Position numbers and translations under genes: made by a program
From: Paulownia fortunei
Lineage: Eukaryota; Streptophyta; Magnoliopsida; Lamiales; Paulowniaceae
DNA: 64,000 nucleotides
Assembly (NCBI GenBank): GCA_019321725.1
Contig: CM033121.1
Span: 4,464,001-4,528,000, forward strand
Direction of reading: 5' to 3'
Notes under the pieces: generated by a model
Seen by the model: the letters and a program-made list of their open reading frames with translations, nothing else
Told to the model about the DNA's origin: nothing
Databases searched by the model: none
In this document: piece by piece, positions 40,308 to 52,700 of the stretch
How the letters are laid out: each line of letters begins with the position of its first letter
How positions within the stretch are numbered: position 1 is the first letter of the stretch

Positions 40308-43300
40308 TCAACGTCCATGCATGTAGCTGACACGAGAACGAATATTTTGATGATCATAGGCAGGAATCCCATGGTCCAGAGGCTTTATCACCACAGGTTC
40401 TCGCTGTTTGACTTGCTCTTGCACTGCTCCAAACACTATCTCATTGGTCTTCTCAGAGCTTTGCTCATAGTAAGTTTGTGGCGCTGATGAATGATATTGA
40501 TGATGATGTTGGTGTTTCTTGGTTTGCTGCTGCTTCTGAAGGTCGCCATCCCACCCAGAATAGAATGCACGGCTTTGTCGAAGCTGTTGCATTTTTTCAG
40601 AATCTTTGGTCATGAAGGCGTAGGTTTTCTTAGGAGTAGGAGTCCTGGTGTCAATAGAAGGAGGCTCATCTTCATCTGGTATAACGAAGCTCTCCTGCAC
40701 AGGCCAATTATTTGAATACTTGAGTTGTTGCTGATACTGATGTTGGCTCTGATATTGATGGTTTAATGGTTTCTTCTTGAACATCGGAAACACTCCTCCC
40801 AAAATTTCTGCAGCAGATTCTCCAGTTTGCGCAACCAGCCTCCCTAAAGATCCCAGAAAACTTTCTTGTTTTTCTTGCTCATCTTCATTTGGAATTAGCG
40901 GTGGCCTCATCGATGATTTCAATGGCTTCTGATATGGACTCAGGGGAACACTCTCTTTCATGGCTTCCTGATCCTTCAGGAGCAAATAAGATGAGGTAAA
41001 AATTGGATCATATTGTTGCCAAAAGAAAGAACAGAAGTTAGTAACAGAAGTAGCACAAGAATTTATCCATGCCTAAGAAAACAGTTACCATGAGGCACAA
41101 GCAATAAATCAACGTAAAGCGGAGACGTCTAATCAGGGTTCTCTTCTTTATACTGCATTATTGCCATTGTGTAACAAGACTCACCAGAAGAATCAGGGAC
41201 TAGAATGCTTGGTTTAACAGTAATTACACAGAATTCGTAGATGAACTTTTCTATCAGCATGCAGCCACTTAGCAGAGGGGGATCATTGGAGTATAGAAAG
41301 TGGATAACTCACATTTTGAGAAGATACAATCAAACCAACCCTACGTTGAAGCAAAGCTAGCATATAACCAAAGAAGCCAGCCGCAACAAGCACAGCAATT
41401 CCTGCAGAACATTGTAGGATTATAAATATGTGAACTATAACTTAATGAAGATGCGGTGATGTTGCATATATTTTACCGAGGGGAAAACCACTTCCATACT
41501 GATAAGCACAATCATCAAAGTTGAGTTGTATCTCCCTAATTGCCTTATTTCCACGGTCGATAACAAGGAGGGAACAGCTGCTTCCAAGATATACCACATC
41601 AAAATCATTTGAAAATTTTGCATCTTCACTTGGTCCGTCCACATGTCCACCGCCGCGACCCCGCTTGCCTCCAGCAATTGTTGTGACCCCTAAGAAAAAG
41701 TTAACCAGAACCAAAATTAAAGATAAAAATACAAAAGAAATGTTATTTTTAAAACTGTTAGAAGGCAAGATCATGTTTTAAGGAAACAGGCCAAGAAAAA
41801 AAGCATCCAAAAATGTTCAAAGTTGTTCTTGTTCTAAAAATGAATATGTAAAGCCAGCAATTAGATGCAGTGACTGCACTGAAGAACTATCTTCCCATGT
41901 TGGTTCAAAGACGAATCAAGAAAAATCACCTGTATCACTTATTTTCCGGATTGCCATATTATCTGTGTCGGCAATGTAAATATTTCCTCTATCATCAACT
42001 GTAAGCCCCTTCGGATGATTCATCCTTGCTTCCCTCAATTTCCCATCCACATGCCCAGAGTATCCATCTGCAGACCCTGAAACCAACCTTGCCCTGCTGT
42101 CTACAATTTCCAAAAATTACCAAAGTTAGTCCCCACATCAATAAACATATGGAAAGAGGGGGAGAGAAAATGGGACACCACAGAAAAGACAACAACCAGA
42201 TCTCAAAAAATGAAACTGTAAAACAGAGGAGCCTTCAATGGCAATCGATGACATATGGCTATTCAACAATTGAACAATCAACAAGCAAAAACGCTTTTGA
42301 GTCTGATCTGTTCCCCGTCAACCCACATTATTCACCAATTTTAACTTTATCCTACAACACCTTTCCATACAATAGAGTTGCTGATTCTTATAATTTACGA
42401 AGAAGCAACACTGCCAAGCACACTAAATCCAGAAGCATTTGAAATTGGAAAATTCCAATCATAAATCAGTGATGTCACTAGAACTAAAGTTAGTTCATCA
42501 TCAAAAATCCTTTCCAGCAACATGCAGCCAAAAATTAGATCATTGATGTGGGACTAAGAAAAAGCCCAACCCACCATCAGCATCAGCAGCGAAACCTCTA
42601 ATTTTGGACGAACACATCAAATGCAACTCAATTTTTAACAACTGGCAAATCACAATAAGCAGAAGAGAAAAGCATACAACTAAAACTACCATATCTAAGG
42701 GAGCACAAACAGGAAATAGAATAAAAATAGAATACCACTCAGAAACTTACACAAGGACAAAGAGGAAGAAATCTTGTAAAGATTACTGTTAGCGGAATCC
42801 AGAATAAGAAGGTCCCCATCAGGCAATACTTCAACAGTGTAAGGCTCAATCCCAAGTTTGCTACCGTCAAACACAGTCTCCACATTATACCCACCCTCAA
42901 ACTTCATCATTGGACGCCCTGATATTGCTGCAAAATATAACGAGCACGGCCACCATACCATATCACTTTTCCAATAAATTAGAAGAACAACAAAGAAAGA
43001 TAAATAATAAATAAAATAGAAACTTAAAAGAACTGTTGGAGAAAGCAAAAAAAAAAAAAAAAAAAAAGAGAGCATCTAATCCAAATCCAATCTTTACCAG
43101 TTTTAGTTGTGGTCTTGAGCGATAAAACCCATTTCATCAGCATCGAAAATGCGTTTGAGAAAAACCCATTAACAATTCCTGCTCAAAAAGAAAAAAAAAA
43201 CGAAAGAAACTTCAGAGCAGATCAAATAAAGCGAAGATTCTAGAACTCAGACACACAGCGTGTGCAAAAGCATATACACATATAATGTGTATGTATAGAT

Positions 43301-43406
43301 ACTTACTGGCAGGTGAGGAAGGAGCAGAAACAGAACAGACACCACCAAAAAGGAGAAGAAGAGTGAAGAGCAGCACAAACACGTTTTTCCCCATTTTCAA
43401 TGCCAT
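40308..43406 (-). CDS. NHL-repeat membrane protein 2
   Basis: Six exons in transcript order: 43406-43307, 42927-42751, 42100-41930, 41689-41477, 41401-41313 and 40973-40308, in frame and giving 471 aa. A signal peptide (MALKMGKNVFVLLFTLLLLF) precedes a lead-in ending NSNLYKISSSLSL. NHL-type repeats follow, with SGSADGYSGHVDG, MNHPKGLTVDDRGNIYIAD, GVTTIAGGKRGRGGGHVDGP and LLVIDRGNKAIREIQL. Exon 5 encodes one membrane segment (about residues 221-238, GIAVLVAAGFFGYMLALL). The 222-codon last exon is a hydrophilic tail with Gln/His-rich runs. Exon number and intron phases mirror NHL gene 1, so the two are paralogues now facing tail to tail, with unrelated-looking tails. The ATG at 43406 is the first in frame; a second Met follows four codons later. 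Function is not established. Confidence 0.92.
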
Positions 43407-43784
43407 TTTCAAGATTTCTCTAGGACAAAATGGGAGCTCACAAAAAGTGCTCAAAAACGGATGTTGGAGCTCAGCATTGCCTGCAAATTAAAACCCTAGC
43501 AGAAAAAGGGAGAGGGGTGAAAGGTTTCTGTGGGTTTTGTGATTCTTGATGAAAAGAGCAAAAGAAAAGGAAAGGCGGAAAAAGTGATGGATTTTTGAGG
43601 GGAGTAAGTGAGTCTGTGAGTGAGAGTGTGAAATGCTTGAGGAGAGAGAAAAAAGAATGAAAGAGACAAAAGAGAGAGTAAGAAAGGGTACAGTGGTTGG
43701 GTGTGTGGAGATTGGGAGCGGAGTGGTGGAGGGCCACCCATTGGTGAATAAAAAGAGTGCCAACAGAATCATATGCTATTATAG

Positions 43785-44410
43785 TGTGTGTTTTTGTGTG
43801 TGTGAAATTAATCTTGTTACATAAGGTGGACATAAAAGGGTATGTGTGCAAAATGTAATCTTTTTATTTTACTTTGTAGTTTTTCAGCAAATGACTCTGT
43901 GTTTTTGTGTGTGAAACTTATTCTTGAATCTTGATACACAAAGGGCACTTTATGTGTGTGTGTGAAATTAATCTTGTTACTTGAATTTGGTACTTTTAAC
44001 AGCAAATGACTGTGGGGGTGGGGGTGGGGGTGGGGGGAAATCTGTGTCTTGAAATATCAAGGGTGTAAGTCTATCTTTGTGTGGGAAAATAAATCTTATT
44101 GGTGTGTGTAGCTGTGTGTAAAATTAATATTGTTACTTGAATTTGATATTCATATCAGCAAATGACTCTGTGTTGTGTGTGTGAAACTTAGTCTTGAATC
44201 TTGATACACAGAGGGCACTCTGTGTGTGTGTGTGTGTGAAACTAATCTTGTTACATGAATTTGGTATTTTTAACAGCAAATGACAGTGGGGGTGGGGGGA
44301 AATCTAAGTCTTGACACATCAAGGGGGTATATCATAATCTTATTGGTGTGTGCAGCTGTGTGTAAAATTAATCTTGTTACTTGAATTTGATATTCATATC
44401 AGCAAATGAC
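43785..44410. repeat. Alternating A-B-A'-B' tandem repeat, GT-rich
   Basis: The phrase CAGCAAATGAC recurs at 43885, 44000, 44156, 44274 and 44400, each time shortly after a variant of ATCTTGTTAC(T/A)TGAATTT. The intervals are 115, 156, 118 and 126 bp, and alternate intervals resemble each other most. Type A has GTGAAACTTA..CTTGAATCTTGATACAC followed by a GT run. Type B has a GGGGGTGGGG run, then TATTGGTGTGTG(T/C)AGCTGTGTG. This is a two-copy higher-order repeat of about 245-271 bp, located roughly 480-1000 bp upstream of the NHL gene 2 start codon. Confidence 0.85.
44014..44037 (+). other. G-quadruplex-forming motif
   Basis: Four consecutive runs of five or six G are separated by single T residues. 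This meets the classical G3+N1-7 rule with very short loops. A weaker copy (GGGGGTGGGGGG) lies in the homologous B' repeat near 44287-44298. Confidence 0.75.
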
Positions 44411-46853
44411 ACTGCCACTTACTAAAGAAACTAAAATTCATCCACCTATTAGTGTGTGATTGAAAACTGGATTTAGAGTTTCACCCAACAAAAAGAAAAA
44501 GAAGTGGTTTTACATAAGGAATGAGGCATGGGTAGGTACACTGGTCGTTTGGACTAGATTCTTTACCAAATACAGCATGTACAACTTTTATTCTTTGACA
44601 ATTCCATATAATTTCCTATCATATTCATGTGATTTAATTATCAATTCCCTAAATATTCTAACAAGTGAGAAAAAAATAAAATATAAGTCAACAAGATGGC
44701 AGAAATGCAGGGACAGCTTATTTATGTTTGTAATATGTTGTCAAAATACATTGATTACTTCAAGGAATGAGGAAGAATCAATAATTATGTTGTAGGGGAC
44801 TAATTCCAAGTGTAAATTATGAGAAATTTGCCTTTAATCAATGATTATCTACAAGAATCTAAAATGGTGAGATTGTTTCTCTTTGTCAAGATAATAATGC
44901 CGTAATCTCTAGCATTAATTGGAGTGGGGCCAAGATTTTAGAAAGATAGAGACAAATAACATTGAAAGCGGATGGGCCTACAATGTGGCCCAGATACTTT
45001 ATTCTCTTCTTTAATTTTTGGGTCAAGGCCAGGGCCATTTTTCACTGATTGATGAACTTTTACAATCTGGCATTGTGTAGGAAGCCTAAAAAGTAGTAGT
45101 TGAAAAATATGGCTTGGAAAATTTGCTTTTAAGTTTGGGTCCATTTAATTATACTTAGTAGTATTTATATAGAAATGAATTGATTAAACAAAGATTTTGA
45201 CAACATCAGCCATATTTATTTGTTGCATCACCCATAATTAAAAAATTAGCATGAAATTCAAATTCTTGGATGTCAATGCCAAAAAGGACATGCAGGGTGC
45301 AGCAATGTTTAATAACATAACTCTAAATTAACTTTAATTTTTTCTTTTTGAAAATTATGCATTTCTTTTGGCAAAAACATAATTCTACATCAAGTATTGT
45401 ATTGTAGATACTTTAATATGAAAATGAGTGGAGCTTTATTTTGTCACTTTTATAATTCATGCTATTGTTACTGTGTAAATGTCGGTAGCCAGCCTTAGAG
45501 AAATTATTATGACATCACAGATAAATGTACTATCTTGACAACTGATTCTGAAAATTGTAGTGCGTGTTTTTTCTTATTATTAGGATTATAATTTAATCGA
45601 GTGCTGAAAATAACTTAGCACGATCCATTACAGAAAAAGAATATTGGAACATCGAAATGGGCACCAAGAAAAAAAAAAAAGACATTCAATTTACTTTTTT
45701 TTCTTTTTTCATTTTTTTTTTATAATTTTCGGTAACTAAGGGATAAAATTTTGCTGTATAGGCAGTCGATATTATTTTTCTCCTTATTTTTTGGTCTCAA
45801 AATTAGGTTCAGATGATTATAGTGATGAATTTGAAACAATTAATTTACCAAGAGGCTTCTTAGGGACAATTTGTTCTTTTTTCATGTGATGGAATCATAG
45901 CCAGCAACGTCTTGGATATATTTTCATGTGACGTCCAGTTCTTCAATATGATGGAATCATATTCCACAATGTCTTGATATTGCTTGAGGTAACTGATGCC
46001 CACTATGATTTCACATTTTTTTTACCCTTCTCAACATTGCATGATGTCCAAGGTGTTAGATTTACATAATTTTAGACAGTTATAATTATTTATATACTCT
46101 GGACCTATTGTAAATCATTCCAAACTGAGATCTTGAAATATTTCGATCTTAATCTATAATCGCAATCATAGTAAGACCATTGTGATTGTCCCAAACCCCA
46201 AATCCCGAAACCTCTTAAGAGGGGATGATACTCATTGGTACCAGATTGAAAGGATACGTACTCCCTTTAAAACAATATAACAAGAGCCCTTCAAAAAAAA
46301 AAGACCTCCACAGAAAATTATTTGATCATGTCACTTCTGTGGTATTAGAGTAACAATTACACACAACAAATTATTTTTCACCCATACGGATTACAATCAA
46401 TATATATAGCATGACCTAGCATACCATGGTTTTATTCAATACAAATATATTGCAAATATATATTCAGTATCAAAGATGGTTACATCTAATGTGAAAAATT
46501 GCTCTATATCTTATCTACCATAATTAGAATGCAGACACACAAATAAGCCGAAATCATGAATTAAATTAGCATTACATTTGAAGGAGCAATGTTAACTATA
46601 CAAAACAACGGTGCCATCTAATCAATTAGGGACAGCCATTATCAACATCTGCAAAACTAATAGATGCTCTCTACACTAATATTTCAATGCCCACCCACCA
46701 ACAGAAGAGGACCTGGCAAGACCCAAAAGTCTACTATAATTCAGTTTCCACATCCTATTTAAGTTAAGATTTATGTCAGTTTTCTTTTTTCCTGGTCATA
46801 AGAAGAGGATTGTCCAAAACCAGAACAATTTACACAAACCTACCTTATACTTA
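44411..46853. other. Intergenic region downstream of TPS
   Basis: No supported gene. An imperfect direct repeat of about 60-bp period lies at roughly 45886-45985 (GATGGAATCATA twice, each followed by a variant of CAACGTCTTGGATAT). About 46420-46853 is probably the 3' UTR of the minus-strand TPS gene, with a candidate poly(A) signal at 46431-46436. The rest is AT-rich with no recognised element. Confidence 0.5.
46431..46436 (-). terminator. Candidate poly(A) signal of the TPS gene
   Basis: AATAAA on the minus strand, about 420 bp beyond the frame-corrected stop at 46854. A 3' UTR of this size is plausible, but other AT-rich signals exist. Confidence 0.35.
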
Positions 46854-47226
46854 TCAGAAGACATTATCAAACGCAACCTGGAATTGGGCGCTATACCGAG
46901 GCTTTGGATTTGAAGCATTTGCAAGACCTCGAAGCAGTCTCACAACATCAGCAGTATCATCAAGATAATATTTAGCCTTACTTGGCTTTTGCCAACAGTG
47001 CAAGCAAAGATCTCTGGAACTGAAGGAACGGATGAAGTAGAGACGACATTTAATATGCTCTCAAACATATCTTCATCCGATCTATCATCTCCAATACACA
47101 CAACAAAATCTGGTGTCTTGCCATTATTGTCCAACATTGACAGCACCTTCTCAGCAACCAAACCTTTGGTCACTCCCTACAGATAAAGATGCATCAATGA
47201 AAATCTGTACCTGTGTGCTTGCATTT

Positions 47227-47277
<51 letters not shown>

Positions 47278-49645
47278 CATACTTGTGGTTTTACTTCTAC
47301 GATATGCTGTCCCCTCCGAACAACAGCAGGTTCATTTGCAAGAACATTTTCCAAATGATCCAAAAGTTCCTTGGCCTGGCAGGAGCCAAAGTCAGGGTCA
47401 GCATCCTGATGATGCCACACCAATGCAGTCTCTTTAACTTCCATATAAGATCCATCAGTCGCTTCTGTGTACAGTTTCATAATGGGTTCCACAATTTCTT
47501 TCCAATCAAGATCAGCAGCTAATGATTCCCAGTCACAGGTTTTGTCCCACCTGGAATAAAGGACAATGATCTTGAGTAAAATATATAAAAAACATACTCA
47601 AAAAGATACAACTGTTTTCTACAAAAGAAAAGTATAAGCAGGAATTCAAAAACAGTTCAATACCTCAGAAAATACCCATGTTCAGCGGCCAGACCCAATT
47701 TCTCACATGCAGCAAGCCAATCACTTAGTGAAGTCCTTCCTCTTCCACTGACGATGAACACTGTGTTATTAGGATCATTACACAGAGCATTGAGCACATC
47801 CACCACTTCAGGACTGGGGGATCTAACCATGGAGGATTGAGATACAACAGTACCATCATAGTCCAGAAATATTGCCCTTCTGCTTGTCCTTTTATATGCC
47901 GAGACAATGTGATCAACTGATAACTTCCTAAAACTTGGAGAAAGTGATATGACTCTGAAACCCAGGCCTAAGCCAATGCCCCAACAACGCTTATCATAGT
48001 GATCCTTGCAAGCTCTCTCCAAGTCCTGCATGAAGCTGCGAGCCCAATAAGCTACATCATGAGAACTAACGTAACGATAGTGTTTCTCATGCCGCATTTG
48101 CTTTTCTGTATCAGGCATGGTGATTGCCATGTTCATGGCCTCAGCCACGGCATCAGTATCCCATGGATTCACCCTAATTGCACCACTTAAAGAAGGTGAG
48201 CAACCAATAAACTCCGACACAACAAGCATGCTAGTCCGGGGAGAATCTAGTTTTATACCCATAGTTTGGTCCATACTAGAAGAGCCCTGCCTGCAGACTA
48301 TATATTTATATGGGACCAAGTTCATTCCATCCCTCACTGCATTGACTATGCAACATTCTGCCACAGCATAATAGGCCGTTTTCTCATACCGAGGAGCAGG
48401 ACGATCAATCAAAATCACAGGTTCATAATCAGCGCAGCCATAAACCTCATTAATTCTTTTAGAAGTCAAGTACGTTTCCCTTTTTGCTTCCTGAACATCT
48501 TTTCCAGAGCTCCTAGCAGGATTCACTATTTGAACCAACACCAGTTTTCCTTGCAACTCCCTATGCTGCTGCAAGAGCTGTTCAAAAGCTAGCAACTTCA
48601 GACTGATGCCTTTAAATATATCCATGTCATCTACTCCAAGAATCAGTTTCTTGCCCTTGAACTGTTCTTGTATCTCTTTGATTTTATTGCATGTAGAAGG
48701 CAGATTCAACACGGATTCGAGCCTACCCATGTGAATACCTACTGGGAGAATTTTTATATACACAGTGCGACCAAAGTAATCCAGTCCAATGTGCCCCCTC
48801 TTAGATTCATAGTCCAGGCCTAGCATTCTACCACAACAAGACAGGAAATGACGAGCATAGTCAAATGTATGAAAACCTATTAAATCAGAATTCAATAATC
48901 CTTTCAAAATTTCATCTCTAACAGGCAGTGTTCTGTATATCTCTGATGAAGGAAATGGGCTGTGAAGAAAAAAACCAAGCTTGACTCGGTTATAGCGCTT
49001 CCTTAAAAATGTAGGGAGTACCATGAGATGGTAATCATGAATCCAGATAAAATCATCCTCTGGATTGGCTATTTCCATGACCTTATCAGCAAATACCTTA
49101 TTTGCAGACACATAGGCCTGCCACAGCTGTCTGTCAAAGCGATCTCCATGATCCGGGCACATAGGTAGCATGTAATGAAAAAGAGGCCACAGCTGTTGCT
49201 TACAAAAACCATAATAGAACTTTTTCTGGATATCAAGAGGAAGAAAAGTCGGTACACATTTGAAATCATCTAGTAATCTCTGTGCAATTTCTTCCTGCTC
49301 ATTGGCTTCTATTTCAACTTTGAGAGATCCCACATATATAACCTCAGTGTCAGGTGAAAATCCATCCTTCAATTGTAACAACAGTGAATCTTCATCCAAA
49401 CAAAAGCGCCATTTACCAGTTCCATAATCCTTTTGAGCCTGCAAAGGCAACATGTTTGCCACTATGATTTTCCGCTCACGGCAAACAGATGTTGTGCTAT
49501 CTGAGTCTGCATCACTGCTCCCATTACCATCAGATATAATTCCAGGAATAGTCATCACCCTCGGAAGACCTCTAGGGGTTTGGGGAACATCCAGCAAATC
49601 TCCAGAAGCCAAATCCAAGAAATTTCCACAAGATCTTGATGCCAT
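46854..49645 (-). CDS. TPS: Class II trehalose-phosphate synthase/phosphatase-like protein, with an apparent 1-nt deletion in the last exon
   Basis: Three coding exons: 49645-47664, 47550-47283 and 47176-46854. The start MASRSCGNFLDLASGDLLD is the class II TPS N terminus (Arabidopsis TPS8-TPS11 type, probably TPS9/10-like). The GT20 synthase-like domain has HDYHLMVLPTFLRKR from about residue 203 and HSPFPSSEIYRTLPVR at about 228-243. The phosphatase-like domain has LDYDGT at about 594-599 and GDDRSDEDMF at about 779-788. Class II members are mostly regarded as regulatory rather than active enzymes in trehalose-6-phosphate/sugar signalling. After EIFACTVGK the frame slips at an AAAA run (46987-46990). 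As written, translation ends at 46940 (828 aa). One extra A restores KKPSKAKYYLDDTAD and a normal C terminus ending at 46854 (857 aa, the usual size). An in-frame GTG upstream (49681) is not a start, and there is no earlier in-frame ATG in this leader exon. Confidence 0.95.
47229..47273. repeat. Compound microsatellite (GT)n(GA)n in TPS intron 2
   Basis: About 16 GT units are followed by about 6 GA units, only about 10 bp inside the intron from the donor site of coding exon 2. On the transcript this is a (TC)n(AC)n tract close to the 5' splice site. Confidence 0.9.
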
Positions 49646-49749
49646 AATAATAAGATTCTGCCCAGTGAATTCTTCAAGCACTGTTTTCTAAGCAACTGCA
49701 CTTCCAGGAAATAAATGAAGAGGCTGCCAGCTTAAATGTATGCACAAGC
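49646..49749 (-). other. TPS 5' UTR part of the first coding exon
   Basis: A pyrimidine-rich acceptor (TTCTCTGTTTTGTTATGTAG|G) ends at 49750. This places the start of the ATG-bearing exon at 49749, 104 nt before the start codon. No ATG occurs in these 104 nt, so there is no upstream ORF in this part. Confidence 0.65.
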
Positions 49750-52700
49750 CTACATAACAAAACAGAGAATTCCAGTTCACTAAAGGTAACAACACCATTT
49801 ATCATAAGGTACAAAATACACAAGCTAATTGCATTAGTAGAAAATGCAATTACACTTCAAGAGAAATCAAAAAGAAATGAATTCATTAAAAAATGAAGAA
49901 AAATTCAACAAAATGTCTCCGCCAACCCAGTTAATTCAAAAAAAAGCCAATCTAGTATGATAATTTGTCAAGCTAAGCCACTTGATATGGCTGCTCAATG
50001 GCAGCAACATGCTATGCCACCAGCAAACTAAGAGATTAATCTGATCAACCTAGCCAAGCAGCCAGATCGTAGTTAGCGAAGCAGCAGCAAATAAGAAAAA
50101 ATATCTAAGTCATCTCTGACCACTCATCACAGACCAGTGTACACCCATTTTCTACACAGACACTATAGAATCACCAGATTACAGTCTTCCACTAACTTAT
50201 TTAACCATTGCTATAAATGGTCAGCTTGGAATCAACTTAACTTGTTGTGGCCTCCTTTGGCTTTATGACCAAAAATTTAAAAACACAAAAACACTAGCAC
50301 AATATCAAGGGTAATTAAATAAAAAACATAAACAAAATGTTTCTTCTAACTTTCATGATTTAACTCACTTTTTACAAAAATCAAATATGAACTCAAACAA
50401 ATAACTTGAAACAGAGAAAATATTCCTTTACTAGATTCCAAAATACATGCACTCTCACTTGGATGAGCGACTTTCAACAGCTTAAAATCTGCATACTAGC
50501 TTAAGAACTTAAACTTCGCTTTTCTCGCCTAGTCAACTGGTAAACATTTTTCTATATGCATGAATACATGTCTGAAGAGATCAGGGAAAGAGGTCAAGAT
50601 AACTATTAGATGCAAGGATAAAATAGGTATGGAGTGCTTGGGTATCACTGCCACATTTAAGGAGAACCACCAATGCATAGAAAGCAAAACAAAGCATCAT
50701 AATAGACGTGCCAAACAAAGCAATCCTTTTGGCAGAAATATGCAGATGAGAGACCTTGTATAAAAAGTACAGTTCTATTGCGTCCAACCAAAACATTTTC
50801 CCCCAAAACCAAACACGTCAATACCATCATGTAACCGCAGACTTCATAAAGGTAAAGCTGCAGAGCAGCTGGCTTATTATATTTGATAATCATACAAACA
50901 CATTTAAGCTATATGACTCAATTCACTTAAATCGAAAGTATTTGATACAACCACCAACAGAAATTAGTTACAGTTGTTACCAGAGTAAAATAGTGTATAA
51001 AGCATACAGTGAAGTAGTAAAACTGAAGCAAGTCCTCGGCCCACTTAGCATAAACAATCCTTATGGATTCCTCAACTGGTGCTAAATACCCGAGACAATC
51101 TTTTAAATTTGTAGAAGTACAGTGCAACTTGCTAAGGAACTTGGAGCTTGCATGTGAACAAACATTTAAAAACAAAGGTGTGAAATGTGACGAGCAAAGA
51201 ACATGGAGCATGCACATGATCAAAAAGCATGAACTAGAGCCATAAAAAACCCAAACACACGCAACAAAAAAAATAAAAATAAAAATAAAAATCCCATGAT
51301 ATAGAAAGAGAGTATTCTTTTTAGTTCCTGATCAGAAATTCAATTTAATTAATATCTGCATTCGTGAAACATGTTTTTTGTATGAAATGAAGATATAGTT
51401 GTAGACAACAAGGTGTCATATGATGACATGCACAGAGGGTCATAAAGCAAGCACAAGATGTAATGTAACAGAGAAACGAGCATGGACACATGAACAAACA
51501 TGTATGAACTAGAAAAAATAAAAGGACCGACACACAAATAATGATAATGATAAACCATGATCTACAGAAAAAATATTTTGAAACCCGTACCAGAAATTTG
51601 ATTTAAGTAACATTTGCAATAGTGAAGCATATGTTTGTATGGTGTGAAGAAATTAATAGCATTAGCCAATCAGGAAACATATGATGTCTGTCATGAAGCA
51701 TTCACGTGTAACATCAAGGATCAATGGAAATTACTATTTTAAGTGTAGAAACAGTGAGTGGACACACAAAACTATTTATAGCTATAGCGTACTACTTTTT
51801 GCTAGCATAGAGTTAAAGTGTCATCAGAGCATTAAAATCCACATGGCTTAGACACACAACAAAAAGTAAAATCATTATATAGGGATAGGACATATAAGAA
51901 TATGAACAGAGATGTTTTCCAAGTCAGTACACTGTCTGCACCTCACTATAACCCATGAGCGATAAGAAAAAGTTTTCCTTCCGAAAAACAAGTAAATACC
52001 AAGCTCAATAAGACCGAACACACAACCCAAATAAAATCTTACATTTATGAGATAATGGAATTATATGAAGATCTGATTTTCTTCTTTATAATTTTTTCTT
52101 TCCAGTTTTATTGGATGACAGTGCAGGGCATGCACCTTAACTTACAAGAATGTGACATGGAAGACACTAAACCAACTTACCCCTAAAGGGGGTCCAGATC
52201 CGTAAAGGCTAAGATTCACAAATATATGGACATTATAAATTTGGTGCAAGAAAAAAAAAAAAACAGGTTTCAAGTATCAAAGTAAAAATTATACATAGCA
52301 ACAATAAAAGTTCCCATGCAAACAACAAATGTGCAGCACTAGCCGTTAATTCCCAAAAAACACTTGATTAGCAAGTCTCTTTTGTTGGCTAAAAAGCTTC
52401 TAGCATGGGCACAGGTATTTCAAAGTAGAGTGGCCCAGGTGTGATATTAAATCTTTCCAAGATTATGACTAGCGAGTTTAATACTGTCCATATTAGAGAA
52501 ATTCTCCTATAAGATGTTATAGCGAGCATTGATATCTAAAATTTGTATTCTTTAACATTATTGAACTCAGCTCGAAGTGAACTGAAAACGTTACTGGACT
52601 CCTCCAAATGCAAAGAGGGACTTATTTGGACCCTTGGTACTTGAAAATGGTAAACAACACGCGTTTGATTTTTGATAATATACGTAAATGCATATAAAAG

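Noticed and set aside
43407..43454. Longer N terminus for NHL gene 2 beginning ...STFCELPFC
   Set aside because: The upstream start is TTG and not ATG. The ATG at 43406 directly precedes the signal peptide.
46220..46260. Retrotransposon primer-binding-site-like sequence (TTGGTACCAGATTG)
   Set aside because: It resembles TGGTATCAGAGC only loosely, and no paired LTRs were found on either side.
49646..49681. Longer TPS N terminus beginning ...LEEFTGQNLII
   Set aside because: It would start at GTG. The family's N terminus is the downstream MASRSC..., which has a true ATG at 49645.
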